From assembly GCF_012489685.1 (NCBI RefSeq), contig NC_080044.1, positions 43,834,964-43,898,963 on the forward strand: a DNA stretch of 64,000 bases, in the 5' to 3' direction. The notes under the pieces were generated by a model. It searched no databases. It saw only the letters and a program-made list of their open reading frames with translations, and was not told where the DNA came from. Positions 23,666-35,397 of the stretch are shown piece after piece (position 1 is the first letter of the stretch; the number at the start of each line of letters is the position of its first letter). This DNA comes from Lotus japonicus (Eukaryota; Streptophyta; Magnoliopsida; Fabales; Fabaceae). Made by a program: the position numbers and the translations under genes.

Positions 23666-24246
23666 GATCAACGGCTCACCTGGCGGTAAAGTACCCACTG
23701 ATTTGCGGTAAAGTAGGGAAAATCGCAGTAGATCAGCGAGGGGCGAGGGAATGCTACATCAACTGCCTTAGTTTGTATGGTAAGAAAGGAGCTAATAATG
23801 GGCACAAGTGTCATGAAATTGAAGTCTCTGAGGGCGGATGGGATCAGCCAGCTGCGCAGGACCAGAGCACCAAGAACAGGCGGGAGCAGCAGATCAGCGA
23901 AAGCGTAGAAAGGACAAGAAAAGATCGAAGTCAGGACAGAGAAAACCAAGAGATAGGGCGGAATGAACAATCTACTTGCGCCATTGATAAGAGGCGTTGG
24001 GAGAATTGGGATATGGACGCATCCAGTAGGGGCGTGCTTGCAATTGAGCCCAGGCTTACCGCAGAGCAGGAGGGGCGCCTGGATAGGTTGGTAGAGGACA
24101 ACGTGGACCTCTTTAGCTGGGAAAAAAAAGAAGGCAGCACTCCGGAGATTGCCCACATTCAACAGGCCAGTATAGTTGACGAGAAGAAAGGTGAAAAAGG
24201 CGGAGCTACAGGGGGCAAGCAGGGAAGTTGGTCTGACTCAGGGTAA
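23619..24246 (+). pseudogene. Protease C-terminal remnant joined at a deletion
   Basis: GATGCATTTGATCAGTTAGG occurs twice in a row (23619 and 23648), marking a rearrangement junction. After it the sequence resumes far downstream in the protease region (AHLAVKYPLI, CYINCLSLYGKK). Compared with the 45-kb relative, the middle of the protease is missing. The frame then reaches the spacer before RT (LTAEQEGRLDRLVEDNVDLFSW) and runs into low-complexity sequence; no RT, RNase H or integrase follows. Confidence 0.75.
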
Positions 24247-24536
24247 TAGGAAGACGGAGGAAGAAGGGAACCAGTCACAGTGTCGTCAGGATAAGAGAAG
24301 GAACAATACGAAGTGCGAGAAACCAGCAGAGGTCGCGAGTATGAGGCCAACAAAGGCGAACCGACGCGTCGGGCGAGAGAACGAGCTAGGAAAGCCTCTC
24401 TTTTACTATAGGGTCGTCGAGCAGGGCGACGGGCCGAAGGATGGGGTGTTAGGTGTGGTGCTCTGATCAAGGGAGCCGGCGACAGAGCAAGGGCGCGACG
24501 AGGAAACTGAAGAACTAGGACAAAAATAAAGATGCA

Positions 24537-24572
24537 CTCTTTTTCTCCACCACGGGAGTTTTTTAACGAGGC
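24537..24572 (+). other. Conserved post-pol hairpin motif
   Basis: CTCTTTTTCTCC, a short loop, then GGGAGTTTTTTAACGAGGC. It matches 50913-50946 in the other Tat-like element. A CTCC/GGAG stem is kept while the loop differs. Position: after the pol remnant and before the antisense genes. Function unknown; an RNA processing or termination role is possible. Confidence 0.5.
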
Positions 24573-25107
24573 ATCCCTCGAATGTTAAATCTTTTTACAA
24601 ATCAAATATACAAGGATATTCTCAGCAATACTCCTAACCCTCAACTGAATTGAGACGACAGCCTGATGGGAAAAATTCCCTGAAGGTGGCGATCCCAACA
24701 CGACCTTGATGTTTGGGGATCGCTCCGGAAAGTCCGGCGCTGACCGTAGCCACCCGTTGGCGACGTGTGCGGATAAGCTTCTTATCCCAAGAACTTCCCC
24801 GAAATATGGACGAGTCAAGTCTCCCCGAAACGCGGGCGAGCATTTTTAACTAGGCCAAGCCTTGGGCAACCCACATGGCCATTGGGTCCCGAGCAACCAT
24901 AAGTCCCCGCCTAATAAGCCTGGTGGGGCCACACCTGATCTTACGGGAAAAGCGTGTGAACAAATTAAGCCTCGGTCAAAGACTGAGCAAAAGTCCTAGT
25001 TATACCCAGCACACTCTCAAGGTTATTCACGCGAAACTCAGATTCAAGCACTGGAGACATGTGTGAAATGGCGACGTAACGTAAGGCGAGACACGTAACA
25101 GGTCTCC

Positions 25108-25147
25108 TGACTCGCTCATTCATTCATTCATTCATTCATTCATTTAT
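25108..25147 (+). repeat. (ATTC)n microsatellite
   Basis: About nine CATT units inside the deleted gypsy element; a shorter run recurs near 25170. Confidence 0.8.
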
Positions 25148-25235
25148 CTGTTCACTGTGTATTTGCTCATTCATTCATTAAATCATGAAGTCATAAAGAA
25201 AAATTATTTTATTCATTAAAACCAGTTGAGTACAT

Positions 25236-25637
25236 TTAAAATGGAGGATTCATCCTCATTACATGATACCGATCTAGCATTGCTGCTAGCTGCCTATCTA
25301 AGATACGCCTTTGAAATATCAGCTGCGCCATCTCATTCTTGCACTCTTCCTTTCGCTCCTCTGTGTCGTCTTCTCTGAGCTCCAGCTCTCGTTCCCAACC
25401 ACCTATCTGTCTGGTGATTTCAACCTCCTCTTGGAAGAGCTCACCTAGCTCCTCCACGTATTCCAGAAAGATGCGAATTGCCGCATCCAGAACCGGATTC
25501 AGCTCCATTGCCAACAACCGACAGACTAGCTGACGGATGTGGCCTACTGTCGTCCTCCGGAAGTATAATGCGGCATACAGGTTTTGCTCGAAAGCTCTTT
25601 CTCTCAATTTGTTCAGAGCTCTCTCATAGTTTGCCAT
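25236..25637 (-). CDS. Antisense accessory ORF of the Tat-like element, unknown function
   Basis: 133-codon uninterrupted frame on the minus strand between the deleted pol and the antisense-gene remnant. It is charged and predicted mostly helical, with heptad-like stretches (VEELGELFQEEVEITRQIGG, ERKEECKNEMAQLIF). No known domain was recognised. The 45-kb relative has no obvious counterpart at the matching place (51.0-51.7 kb). Because the host element is decayed elsewhere, an intact frame here is notable but could be chance. It may be a rearranged piece of the coiled-coil antisense protein. Confidence 0.45.
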   Translation of the reverse strand: MANYERALNKLRERAFEQNLYAALYFRRTTVGHIRQLVCRLLAMELNPVLDAAIRIFLEYVEELGELFQEEVEITRQIGGWERELELREDDTEERKEECKNEMAQLIFQRRILDRQLAAMLDRYHVMRMNPPF

Positions 25638-26108
25638 GGTTGATTCTTTTCGAGTTTGTTCCTCTCCCTCAGATAGCCTTGTTATTTATATTCATGGAAC
25701 GCTTGCTAGCATTTAATGTTGAAATACTTTCCCAAGATCATCTTTGAATGTCTTAAATTCACTTGGCCAGTGGTAAACGATGATCCTCTGTTGGGATTGA
25801 GGGATGAGGCGTTTCGAGAATAAAGGTCAGGAATTTGCAGACTGGTTGACCTGCACGTTCGCAATCCAAGAGTTTCCTTAGCGTGTTACACATGGCTTAC
25901 ATTAGCCAGATCACCAGGACTCATGATGGGCATGGCTTCAACGGGGAGGGGCGAAGACCCGAACTTTGTTACAGCTGACTTACACAGTTTAAAAAAAAAA
26001 GTAGAGCGAAAAAAGTAAGGCATGACGAAGCAAAACACAAAGGGAGCTCGGAATTTTTATTACTAGAGGACAGAAAAATAGATTGTTGTTACATGTTTGA
26101 TTTAAAGA

Positions 26109-26817
26109 CTATTGACGTTTTTCGTCTTGCTCTACGTCTTCTTCGTTCGGGAAACGCTCGGCGACGAAGCTAGGAGGATCGTCGGGACCGACCAATCCGG
26201 CGAGAGTCACCTTGAACGCTCCCATCGGGTCGAGATCAATTCGGGGGTGGAGGCGTTGAACTTGGGTTTTGGCGAGGAAGAAACCACGACCGCGCTCGAA
26301 GACAGCGGCAGCAACGGCATCTGACTTCATCTTTTCTTCTAAGGCCTTCGCGTCAGACTGGGCCTGACCTTTGCTGTAGACAGAGCCTCGGTTTTCTTCG
26401 CTAGTTCAGCACGGAGAGTTTCAAGTTCCGCACCCATTGAAGAGATGGTTTGATCCTTGGAGGCCACCAAATCTTCCTTCGCGTCGGACTCCAACTTCGC
26501 CTCCTGCTGGAGTCTCGCAAGGGCCCCTTCCAGTTCCGAAATCTTTTTGTCCCGAAATTCCAAGCTAACCTCAAAACGGCTAATCTGCTCGGCCAACCCT
26601 TTGGAAAAGGAGGCTTATTGGGAAGCTAGCTTGGCAAGGAGCACCTTGCGCTCCTCAACGAATCCAGCGTTGAGGGCGCGAAGGCGGACCACCTCCGACC
26701 GTAGCGCTTTGGGCATCTTTGGAGGACCACTTGTAACATTGGAAAGCATGGAGCACTGTCGCCAAAGCACCCTCGGACACTCTGTCTAAATCCTGTTGTT
26801 GAACCACTTCATTCATC
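26109..26817 (-). pseudogene. Remnant of the antisense coiled-coil gene (C-terminal part)
   Basis: The end of this frame (GRGFFLAKTQVQRLHPRIDL, then AGLVGPDDPPSF) matches the end of the intact antisense protein of the 45-kb element (RGFYLAKDQAQHLFPNLDF, then GLVGPDDPP). The coiled-coil piece ISELEGALARLQQEAKLESD lies upstream. The frame changes at least twice (about 26335 and 26600) and the N-terminal domain is missing, so it is a pseudogene. It shows the antisense gene is an ancestral part of this element family. Confidence 0.75.
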
Positions 26818-27285
26818 CCCAGGCTACGTGGATTTTGGGAAACGGGAACGAAACATTAAATGAAAAGTTACAACGGCTGAAGTTCATTGGTTTGAATTCA
26901 AATTGACAGGCTTTATTATGATTTGAAGGGATGTATCGAAGATAGCGGTTGAGATTCTACAGATTCGTTGACCTTTGTATTATTTCAGTATATTACATGT
27001 GGCTTACACGCGTCAAGCCATCATGGTCCATGGCGATCACTGCTGAAGTGGGGCGAAGGAGCCAAGCACTGTCGCCACAAGCCCACTTGTCGACTCATGG
27101 GACCGAAGAAACTTGCTAGGGAAGCCAAAAAACCAGTCTTAGGCTTTAGTTATCAAGCCATGTTGGCAATTGTTTTGAGTCATTAGACTTTAGCGTTAGT
27201 TAGTTTTCTCATAATCGTCGCCTCAGGTTTCTTCTTAAAGACATACTCAGCTCTCATGCTTCGAGCTCGGTGTCTTGTGGACTTG

Positions 27286-27606
27286 TGGACTGGGCGAGAC
27301 CCTAGGGTCCCTCGCCCAGACGTGGTAGCCCAGGACGACGTGCAAGCCAGGAAATTGGGCCTTCTCCCGGGGGGCCCAACTGGCCCATTAAGAGAAGTTT
27401 GGGGAGCCAAGCCCAACCCCCAAATCTATAAATAGGGGACGGTTACCAATTGTAAGGGGCTCTTAGCTCATTTGAGAAATAACAAGCTTGAAATTCAGTT
27501 ACTTTCTCTCTATAAGCGGTTACGCTCTAAACTCTCTCTAGATTCTCGCATCACGATCCTTTCACTATAGGTACCGTACCTCATCTCTATGTTCTTGGAT
27601 AGAACA
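27286..27606 (+). repeat. 3' LTR of the deleted Tat-like element
   Basis: 321 bp, TG...CA, about 96% identical to the 5' LTR. The bases just upstream (GAGCTCGGTGTCTTGT) are not purine-rich but are conserved before the 3' LTR at 55836. Confidence 0.92.
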
Positions 27607-27611
27607 CTTGT

Positions 27612-28140
27612 TTAGTGTGTTGCCGCCCTTTAATTAAAGGCTTGCCGCCCATTATTAATTTCATTGTTGCCGCCCACATTTATGTTATCCACTATCTTAT
27701 TATTCACAAAGTCTTTGCCTATAAATACCAAGTCCATTTCTCATATGGAGATACACATATTAGCTTCGTTTCCTCACCTTTCCTCTCCCCTCTACTTCCT
27801 CTACTTCTTGGGCATATTGAGAAATTGATCTCGCTAGTTCTGTGACTCGGTTTATTACCGGAAGGGGCTGTTTAATCCTGGGGAGTGTTTGGGATAATAC
27901 CCGAATAAAACTCTCAAGGACAGCGAATTGATTTTCGCGACTCAGCTTATTTTATTATATTGGAGGTTCTAGTTCGTGAAGGTGTATGGTTCGTGTTGTT
28001 GATGATTCTATTCCAACCAAGGTTGTTGTCCGGTTCGATGTTCGCATTGTTCATCCCAAAATTTCCAACAATCTTGAGAGTTTTACCAATGGACAATAGT
28101 GCAAACATGATGTCGCTGGACAGTACTAGTAGCCTGCCTT
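27612..28140 (+). other. Possible LTR-like fragment
   Basis: Contains a TATA-like CTATAAATACC near 27720 and copia-LTR-style wording (GGTTGTTGTCCGGTTCG, ...AAATTTCCAACA near 28070). No matching target duplication was found, and the 21601 insertion separates it from its left flank. Confidence 0.3.
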
Positions 28141-28916
28141 AGTTTTCTCACACGTACTGGAACAAGGAAAGAAAGGAGCTAATGGTGCACGCTGGGATGT
28201 TCAATCTCTTGTGGACAATTACTCGTTTCCAAATTAACCAGGTTCTGTTTCTTCACATTCTTGACATTATTTGAAATTGTGTTGGCCTTTAAATTTTATT
28301 TATGCTTAGCTTAGAAATCACTTGGTAGAAATTCGTTCATATCTCCAATAAGGTATGTTAAACTAATTTATATAAAGTGTTGTCTCGGATTGAACTCTAC
28401 CATTTTCTTTTAGATATGTGAACCTTTGCCATTAGCCATGAATCTGTTTTTTTTTTCATGTTCAGTCTAAGAAATAAAGTCAAATAATGGACATGTTTAG
28501 ATCGAAGCTCTAAATTTTGGAATCATTCTGGACACTGAATACCGAATATTCATAATGAATTTTTATTATGAGAAGAACCTGAGAAACATATGCTAATTTC
28601 AAGTAAGAATTTATAATAATGGTTTGCTACACTCTCTGATGAGGATCAAATTAATTTTGTTGACATTTCTACAAAAATTATTTTTACTGGAGTGAAAATT
28701 GGGTAAAGATTATCAAGTGCCAACATGATTAATTTATGGTTGTGTTTACATGTCTTGCTACTTGCTTGTTTATATTGAAAATAAAAACTATGAGCCTATG
28801 TGTATAAGGTTCTGCTGCAAAATTTTGTGCGAGTGTAAATAACATGAATTGTCGCGATAGAAATAAAGAAATTTTGTTTCTTCAAAACCAGTTTCTACCC
28901 GCACTACAGGATACTA
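28141..28916. other. No gene seen
   Basis: AT-rich intergenic sequence without open frames of interest or recognisable repeats. Confidence 0.35.
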
Positions 28917-28919
28917 TTA

Positions 28920-29794
28920 GGTAGCGTTTGGTAATCGAACATAACGGAACGGAACAGAATAGAATGGAACATGACAATAATGTTACATGTATTGTGTTTG
29001 GTAACTTCAAATCATTAGAACAGAACCATAAGTTTAATTACACATATAACCCTTTCATATGTAATATTTTATTGAGAATAAAAAATGAAAATCAAAAATA
29101 TATTTTTCATATTTATATTTGTAGATATATAAAAATCATTGGATTAAAATTAATGTTTAGGATTACACTTTTATTTAAAATTTCCAGAAGACTCTGTCCT
29201 CTCTTTTCTTCTCCATTCGCTAGTTCTCAAACTTTTCTTCCTCCTCCCATGGCTCTGTGCACAGATGCAGTTCAACAAAAATTGATTTCTTTATAAAAAT
29301 ATTAAAATTCAATCTGGGTTTGATTACTTTTCCTACGAAATTGTGTGGTGGGAGTGAATTGTTGAATTGGTATTTGAATTCTTTCTCCCCAGATTTCTTT
29401 CTTTCTCATGCTATAGTTGGGCACGCCTCTAATTTATTGTTTTACATGGAATCAATGCAATGCGGAAAAAAATAGAATTGGCTTTCAATCATGGCTATCG
29501 TTGAGGTTTGATAGGATTCATATGAAATCCTTTTTTACGTTTTGTGAAGAAGAATGAGAAATCAGTGGGATGGATCCGGAGAGATTTCAAATATGAGTTA
29601 GGGATAATTTTGTCAGTTTAAAATGTTTAAAAGAGTATTCTGTTCCGTTCCTTTCTATTTCACCATTTTTCAGGGAACCAAAATGTCCTGTTCCATGAGC
29701 CTTTGTTTTGTTCTGTTCCACCTTAAATGCATAACAAACACAGAACCGAACCAATATGTCCCGTTCCGTTTAAACCTGTCTACCAAACGCTACC
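28920..29794. mobile_element. PIF/Harbinger-like TIR element, non-autonomous
   Basis: 875 bp bounded by inverted termini GGTAGCGTTTGGTA and TACCAAACGCTACC and a 3-bp TTA duplication (28917-28919 and 29795-29797). Subterminal GAACGGAAC-type repeats face inward from both ends. TTA duplication is the hallmark of PIF/Harbinger. No transposase is present; internal frames are short. Confidence 0.7.
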
Positions 29795-29797
29795 TTA

Positions 29798-30293
29798 GTA
29801 ACGCTACCTTAGTATAGTGAATTAAGGTTGGTTGTTAGATTCTAATTAAGCCAGAATCAATTTTGATACTTAAAAAAAATCAATGAGATAGTTTAGAAGG
29901 ATGTGGAAATTTATGCATATCCTCTTGATTATTGTGGCATCTTTAGCTTTGGCTTGGTTGAATTTGATGCATCGTAACTTGAGTATGGGACTTGTTTTCA
30001 TAATAGTGGTTTGAACTCATGTATTGTTTCTTAGCTTTTCTAGAAACTCATTTGAAATATTTCTCGTTCCAAGAAAGACACTAAACAGATCAAATGTGCA
30101 TTTAATTTGACTATGTTGCAAATTTGCAATAGTCTCAACCTTACATCTACATCTGCTACTCTTTCATGATTTATGAGTTTTCAATTCACATATTACATGA
30201 TGATTTAGGATTGAACATTTGGATTATTGATACCCATGGAATGATATGATTGAACTGTTGAATTAGCTATATGCTTATTATTTATAAAATGTA
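29798..30293. other. No gene seen
   Basis: AT-rich intergenic sequence; nothing recognisable. Confidence 0.35.
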
Positions 30294-30325
30294 CTAGGAT
30301 TATACCCGCACGATGCACTGGGGTT
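30294..30325 (-). mobile_element. Helitron-like 3' terminus
   Basis: Minus strand: CCCCAGTGCATCGTGCGGG (imperfect stem), spacer TATAATC, then CTAG followed by T. It resembles the termini at 3330, 56586 and 59914, but with a weaker stem. The body would run to higher coordinates and the 5' end was not found. Confidence 0.4.
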
Positions 30326-30458
30326 TAATTTCTAAATTTTTAATTTAATCAAATGATTTTAACAAAAGGATGCACACTGTGAACATACCGGTTTAATTTC
30401 TAAATTTTTAATTTAATCAAATGATTTTAACAAAAGGATGCACACTGTAAACATACCG
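30322..30458 (+). repeat. 68-bp tandem duplication
   Basis: Two nearly identical 68-bp units starting GGTTTAATTTCTAAA at 30322 and 30390, just inside the Helitron-like end. Confidence 0.85.
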
Positions 30459-30616
30459 ACGCGATGCACGGACATGCAATACGCGAACATATTTTACAAA
30501 TTGTTAAAATAAATTGATTAATCTACAGATTAATCCTACTATTTAACAAATTAAATTAATTGATTGATACCGCACTCTTTTTAGTTGTTCTCTTTATCAC
30601 TAAATCAATGTTCTTG

Positions 30617-30632
30617 ATATAAATATATATAT

Positions 30633-30664
<32 letters not shown>
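30617..30664. repeat. (AT)n microsatellite
   Basis: Interrupted AT dinucleotide run. Confidence 0.85.
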
Positions 30665-31967
30665 CGTATGAGAAAAATGTTCTTAATCGTAATAAATCAT
30701 GCTCATCAAATTTAACAATGAATGATCATAATTAAATTATATAATAGTAACATGACACTTTTAAAATATTATGTGAATATTTTAAAAAGTCACATGACTT
30801 AATCTTTTAATTATCTATAATCATAATTAAATCTAATAGTCCTGAGTAAAAAGAATGATAATTGCAATAAATCTCAAATGGTTCCTCTGCATCCTGTTCC
30901 GGAGCAATCTCCATCTAAACAATTAGCGCCATACACAACCAATCTCAAATTTCTTTTTTCAGTTGGGATCAAATAATCCAATAAGCAACTGATCCAATCA
31001 CACAACCCAAGCAAGAAATAAAATGCAAATCTCGAGAGTGCAGTTGAAACCATCAAGAACTTCATGGACAATTGGGGCAATGGCTTGGTCGTATATTGAT
31101 CTTGGATGTGCTTTAGGTCCAAAAACCTTACAAACAGATTAGAACAAAACGTTAGGCAGCAATTACAAGACATTTTACTTGCAACAAATGATTACATGGT
31201 AAGACAGCCTTAAAAAGCATACCTTGTCGAAGGTGAAAACTCTATCTACTTGGGAACATTCAGCTTTTGCTTATCATCACTTAATGGCCTAATATTTAGA
31301 AACAAAATGAAAATAAATCTTCAATCATTGAAGATGTCAATCAACTCACGTAAAATTGTGTAATTCAACAAACTGGAAACAAATTTGGTTCTTCCCCATC
31401 CAAATCTCGCTTCATCTTTCTTCATATGAGATATCTAGGTAGTTAATTTTATATCCATCAGTCTTAAAAATCTCCAGTTACTCAGCTTGAATCATGAGTT
31501 TTTCAAAGTCATACAAATCAATAAAATAGAAACGTTTTATTTGAAATAATAGGAGAAAGTCTTTTGTAAATAATAACCAAACTATCAAAAACTGTTTTCA
31601 CATCAGTAGCTGCATCCAAACTATCATACAAATGTTTCTTACTGGATTTTGTCTACCATCTATAAAGTTTGAACTGCATTTATAAAGCTATAAAGCTACC
31701 TGTAAAATTGTATGAACATCAAGTTACCTTTTTGTTACATTTATACCAACAAATGGAGATTTGGAATGTCCGTGTTCTCCATTTACATCATTACAACATC
31801 AAAGCCATTTTTCACCAGATGAGGTCAAACCACATTGATCAAATTTAAACACCATCATGTATGATCACAAATCATATAACTATTTAAATCTAAGTCCTTA
31901 TTTGTTTGAACTATAGTTATCAGCAAATCAATTACTATGAAACAAAAGAAACATTAATGAGTAGAAG
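30665..31967. other. No gene seen
   Basis: AT-rich; a 99-codon minus-strand frame at 30874-31173 is present but shows no domain or codon pattern to support it. Confidence 0.35.
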
Positions 31968-31972
31968 AAAAT

Positions 31973-33203
31973 TGTAAGATCAAGTTTTGATCATGTAGTA
32001 CAACTCTATGTTTTGATGATTACATGTTAACTATTATGTATGAACAATTATGGTACTCTAACATTGTTTTCTGAGTGTTTTAATGACAGGCTCTGACTCT
32101 GGTCTAATTACACATAAATCAGAAGCACTATGCTCAAAGAGTAACCTACGCAATGCTTTCGCACTCACTATGTTCAATCTGAACAGTAGAATAAGCTTCA
32201 GAAGATCTAAAGATAGTTAAGCTCTGATATGGATTCAGATCACTTGAAGTTCTGAAGACCAGAAGCTCTGAAGGTCTAGAAGCTCTGAAGGTTCATAGGC
32301 TCTGAAGGTCCAGAAGTTCTGAAGGTCCAGAAGCTGAGAAGTGAAGACTCTGAAGTCCAAGAGTAAGCTGGCTCTGAAGACCAAGTACTTCTCCTCTGAG
32401 TCCAGAAGCAGAAGTTACAAAGGTCAGAGGATCCAAGCTTCCCTATGACTCTGATCACCAAGCTTCACAAGTTCCAACATGAAGCGTCGCTCTGACCAGA
32501 AGTCATCTAGGTTAAAGGTCAAGTCGCTATCCAAGTACAAAAGCAATTGTACTATTCCTGACGACCTTACCTGACGTATTCAGCCACAGCAGAACCTGGA
32601 AATCCCAGATCTACCCTCCAACGGTAGCATTCCATGCAACGTCTAAACCCTAATCCGTGGAGTATATAAAGAGGCTGAAGATGAAAGATGCCGCTAAGAA
32701 AGGAAGAAAGAAACTTCGTTCAAGCTCAATCAATATTCAAATATTCTCTTAGCAATCTCTCTTCAAACTGTTCTTATTGTGTTTACATTAGCTTTCTGAG
32801 AAGCAATTCTTTGTAAACCCAAACTCTCAAACAGTTGTTTGTTTTTCCTTAACGAGACCAAGGTTGGTTAGATCCTTGAGAAGACTAAGAGAGTGAATCT
32901 TAGTGATAGCTAAGTCATTGTAATGTTGGTCACTTTGCAGGTTGCAAGTGCAGTTGTAACAAACTTTGATTAGTGGATTGCCTTCATTCTAAGAAGGAAG
33001 AAATCACTTTAACGAGTGGACTGGATTAGCTTGAGGGATTTATCAAGTGAACCAGAATAAAATCATTGTGTGCTTTCCTCAACTCTTATCTTAGCACTTT
33101 TATCTTCTGTGTTTGAAGAGATTTGTTAAAATCTCAAGTGGGAAAAGTTTTAGTTTGAAAACGCTATTCAAACCCCCCATTTCTATCGTTTTTCATACCT
33201 TCA
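31973..33203 (+). mobile_element. Solo LTR, SIRE/Maximus-like copia
   Basis: 1231 bp from TGTAAGATCAAG to CATACCTTCA, flanked by AAAAT (31968-31972 and 33204-33208). The end segment (GAAAACGCTATTCAAACC then a C-run) is typical of SIRE-like copia LTRs of legumes. A TATA box (GAGTATATAAAGAGG) lies at about 32660. The U3-like part has a degenerate minisatellite of AGAAGCTCTGAAGGTC units at about 32240-32440. No internal region or partner LTR is present, so the element was lost by LTR-LTR recombination. Confidence 0.88.
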
Positions 33204-33208
33204 AAAAT

Positions 33209-35392
33209 GACATAAGAAGAATCAACTTTGTCTACATCTCTAAGAGAGAGCAATAAGTGCATGTCAGATCACGCTACATGAAGTATTAGGAAAGGAATAT
33301 TAACTCTTGTGGATTGTTGGAAGAAATTATTCTGCTGGATGAAAAATAACTTGATCTCCCTTCAAAAGCCACACATTGAGAGACATCGTACAATGTCAAA
33401 GCTGTCACAAGCATCATTTAACAACCATTATACTTCTTAATTCTAATGTGGATTTTGTCCAAATCTTAGGCACAATTCAACACAAAAAGAGTTAGAAAAA
33501 GGCACAACATAACAATACAGCACAAGAACATCTATATCTTGGATTAGAAATAAATTCACACATTGGATATTTCCTTAAAAGTTGCGATACCAGAAATTGG
33601 GAACAAAAATTCAAGAGCAATATATGTAAATAAATACAATCAGTCCTCAATCCTAAATTCAATAACTATATATGTAAAAAGAAGTAATAAACAATCAGAG
33701 GAACCCTATTTTTTTTTACCTCTGCAGGAGTCAGTGAACATTTTTCAAGTTAGAGCAACCATAGTCTTTTGTGCGGGAACATGAATATGAAACTGGCAGT
33801 AGCCACAGAACTCCAGGCAACTCTATTAAGATGAGAAAATGATTGCCACAACAGACAATCAACTAATCAAGTATATGGACTTTCTCACTTATCCGCAATG
33901 TATTGCTTATAAATAGGCTATGCAGAGTCATATCTCCAATACGGACTGAAACAACAAAATAAAATCAGGCAAAAGAAAGAGAGGGCATTGGCTTGAGAAC
34001 ACAAAGTGAACATGAATGCACATAATGGTTCAATTTATAGCAACAAATTTCTCATGGTCCAAATCAGATCATAACTTTAGTATATATATCTTGTTCGTTT
34101 GAGGCATAACATAACACTGTTATTCGACTGGAAAATAAAATGACAGATGAATTCATTTGTGGGCAAAAGCTTTGAAAGTGACTTCAAAACCATCATCTGC
34201 TCATTTGATCAAGGAAGACCACCAAAGAAAGAAATTATACCATCAACAGAAACAGATGTAGGAAACACAACCCCTATTAGTTATGTTAAAAGCTATTAAG
34301 ATATAAGTTAAACTGGTTGGAATCAAATTAGTTTGATTTTAAATCTAAAACAAAATCAATTGAATGAAAGACAACCAAACCATGTATCTCGGATGACTTT
34401 TGTATCCATGATGGAATCAATCTAAGCTAATTCAAGGCCTAGCTCCTCGTCCTTTCTATCTTGACTCCTCTGTTTATCCAAAATAAGATAAAAGCTACAT
34501 AACTACTGTTTGCTGACAAAAGTGCAAAGTGTATGAAGATTGCTAGGCGAAAGCCTACTACGAATTAAGTTGATATTTACATATCACAAATAAACACGTC
34601 ACAAATCGCTCGAACAAAATATATGAACAATAAAATACCCAGAGAAATAAGTAATCATGCAGAGTTTGATGATAATTTGAGAGAAAATGGAAGCAGCTAA
34701 TGATAGTTAATAAGATTTCACAGCTAGCAAAGAGGCATATATATAACACACAGAATTACATAACTTAATTAGATCCATTAGTAGCTAGAGAAAAGAGAGT
34801 TGATTATATATTTCATAGAGATGAAAAAATATTAAGAGTTAACTAAGGATATGAAATATGAACATGGACATTATGATGAACACAACGTACCAGCACCATC
34901 GTAGTGTTAGAAGTGCATCTATCTCCACCAAATCAAAATCCCAAAATCCAGAACAATCCTACCTGCAAAGACTGAAAGAGTCAGCGGATCTGGATGAACA
35001 GACAATGGATGAAGAACCAAGCAGTTCAATTTATAAGCATTAAAAGACTATATTATAGGTAATATATAGAACATAGAATAGAGAATAGGAAATTCAGCAC
35101 TATTGGGAGTGTATCAAATCAACCAACTGTAAAGAAGAATGAAGAGTTGGCTTCTGATCTAGAGTTTAGGCACATCCTGGAAAGCAGAATCCACAGCTGG
35201 ATTTTGAAATAGGGCGTAGGAAGGACGAAGCAGAGCTGGCTATAGCTAGGTATATAAATATGGTATACTCATCCATCTTTTTACTTAGACTATTTATCCA
35301 GATTTTGAGTCTTTTTCTTTTGATCATATCTCGAGTTATACTTATCCTTTTTCGGTCATTCTTAGGTCTAAACAGAAGTTTAAGAAGTTTTC
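33209..35392. other. No gene seen
   Basis: AT-rich intergenic sequence. Short frames are scattered and unconvincing, and no element borders were recognised. Confidence 0.35.
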
Positions 35393-35397
35393 TTTCA

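Larger units (their letters stand above)
21601..27606 (+). mobile_element. Internally deleted Tat-lineage Ty3/gypsy element
   Basis: 6006 bp, with 321-bp LTRs (TGGACTGGGC...GATAGAACA) and a 5-bp duplication CTTGT (21596-21600 and 27607-27611). The LTRs differ at about 12 of 321 positions, so it is older than the copia. It is related to the 11.1-kb element at 45012: same LTR start, gag, PBS-like sequence, post-pol hairpin motif and antisense gene remnant. Most of the protease and all RT, RNase H and integrase are deleted, so it is non-autonomous and could only have moved with proteins from a relative. Confidence 0.93.
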
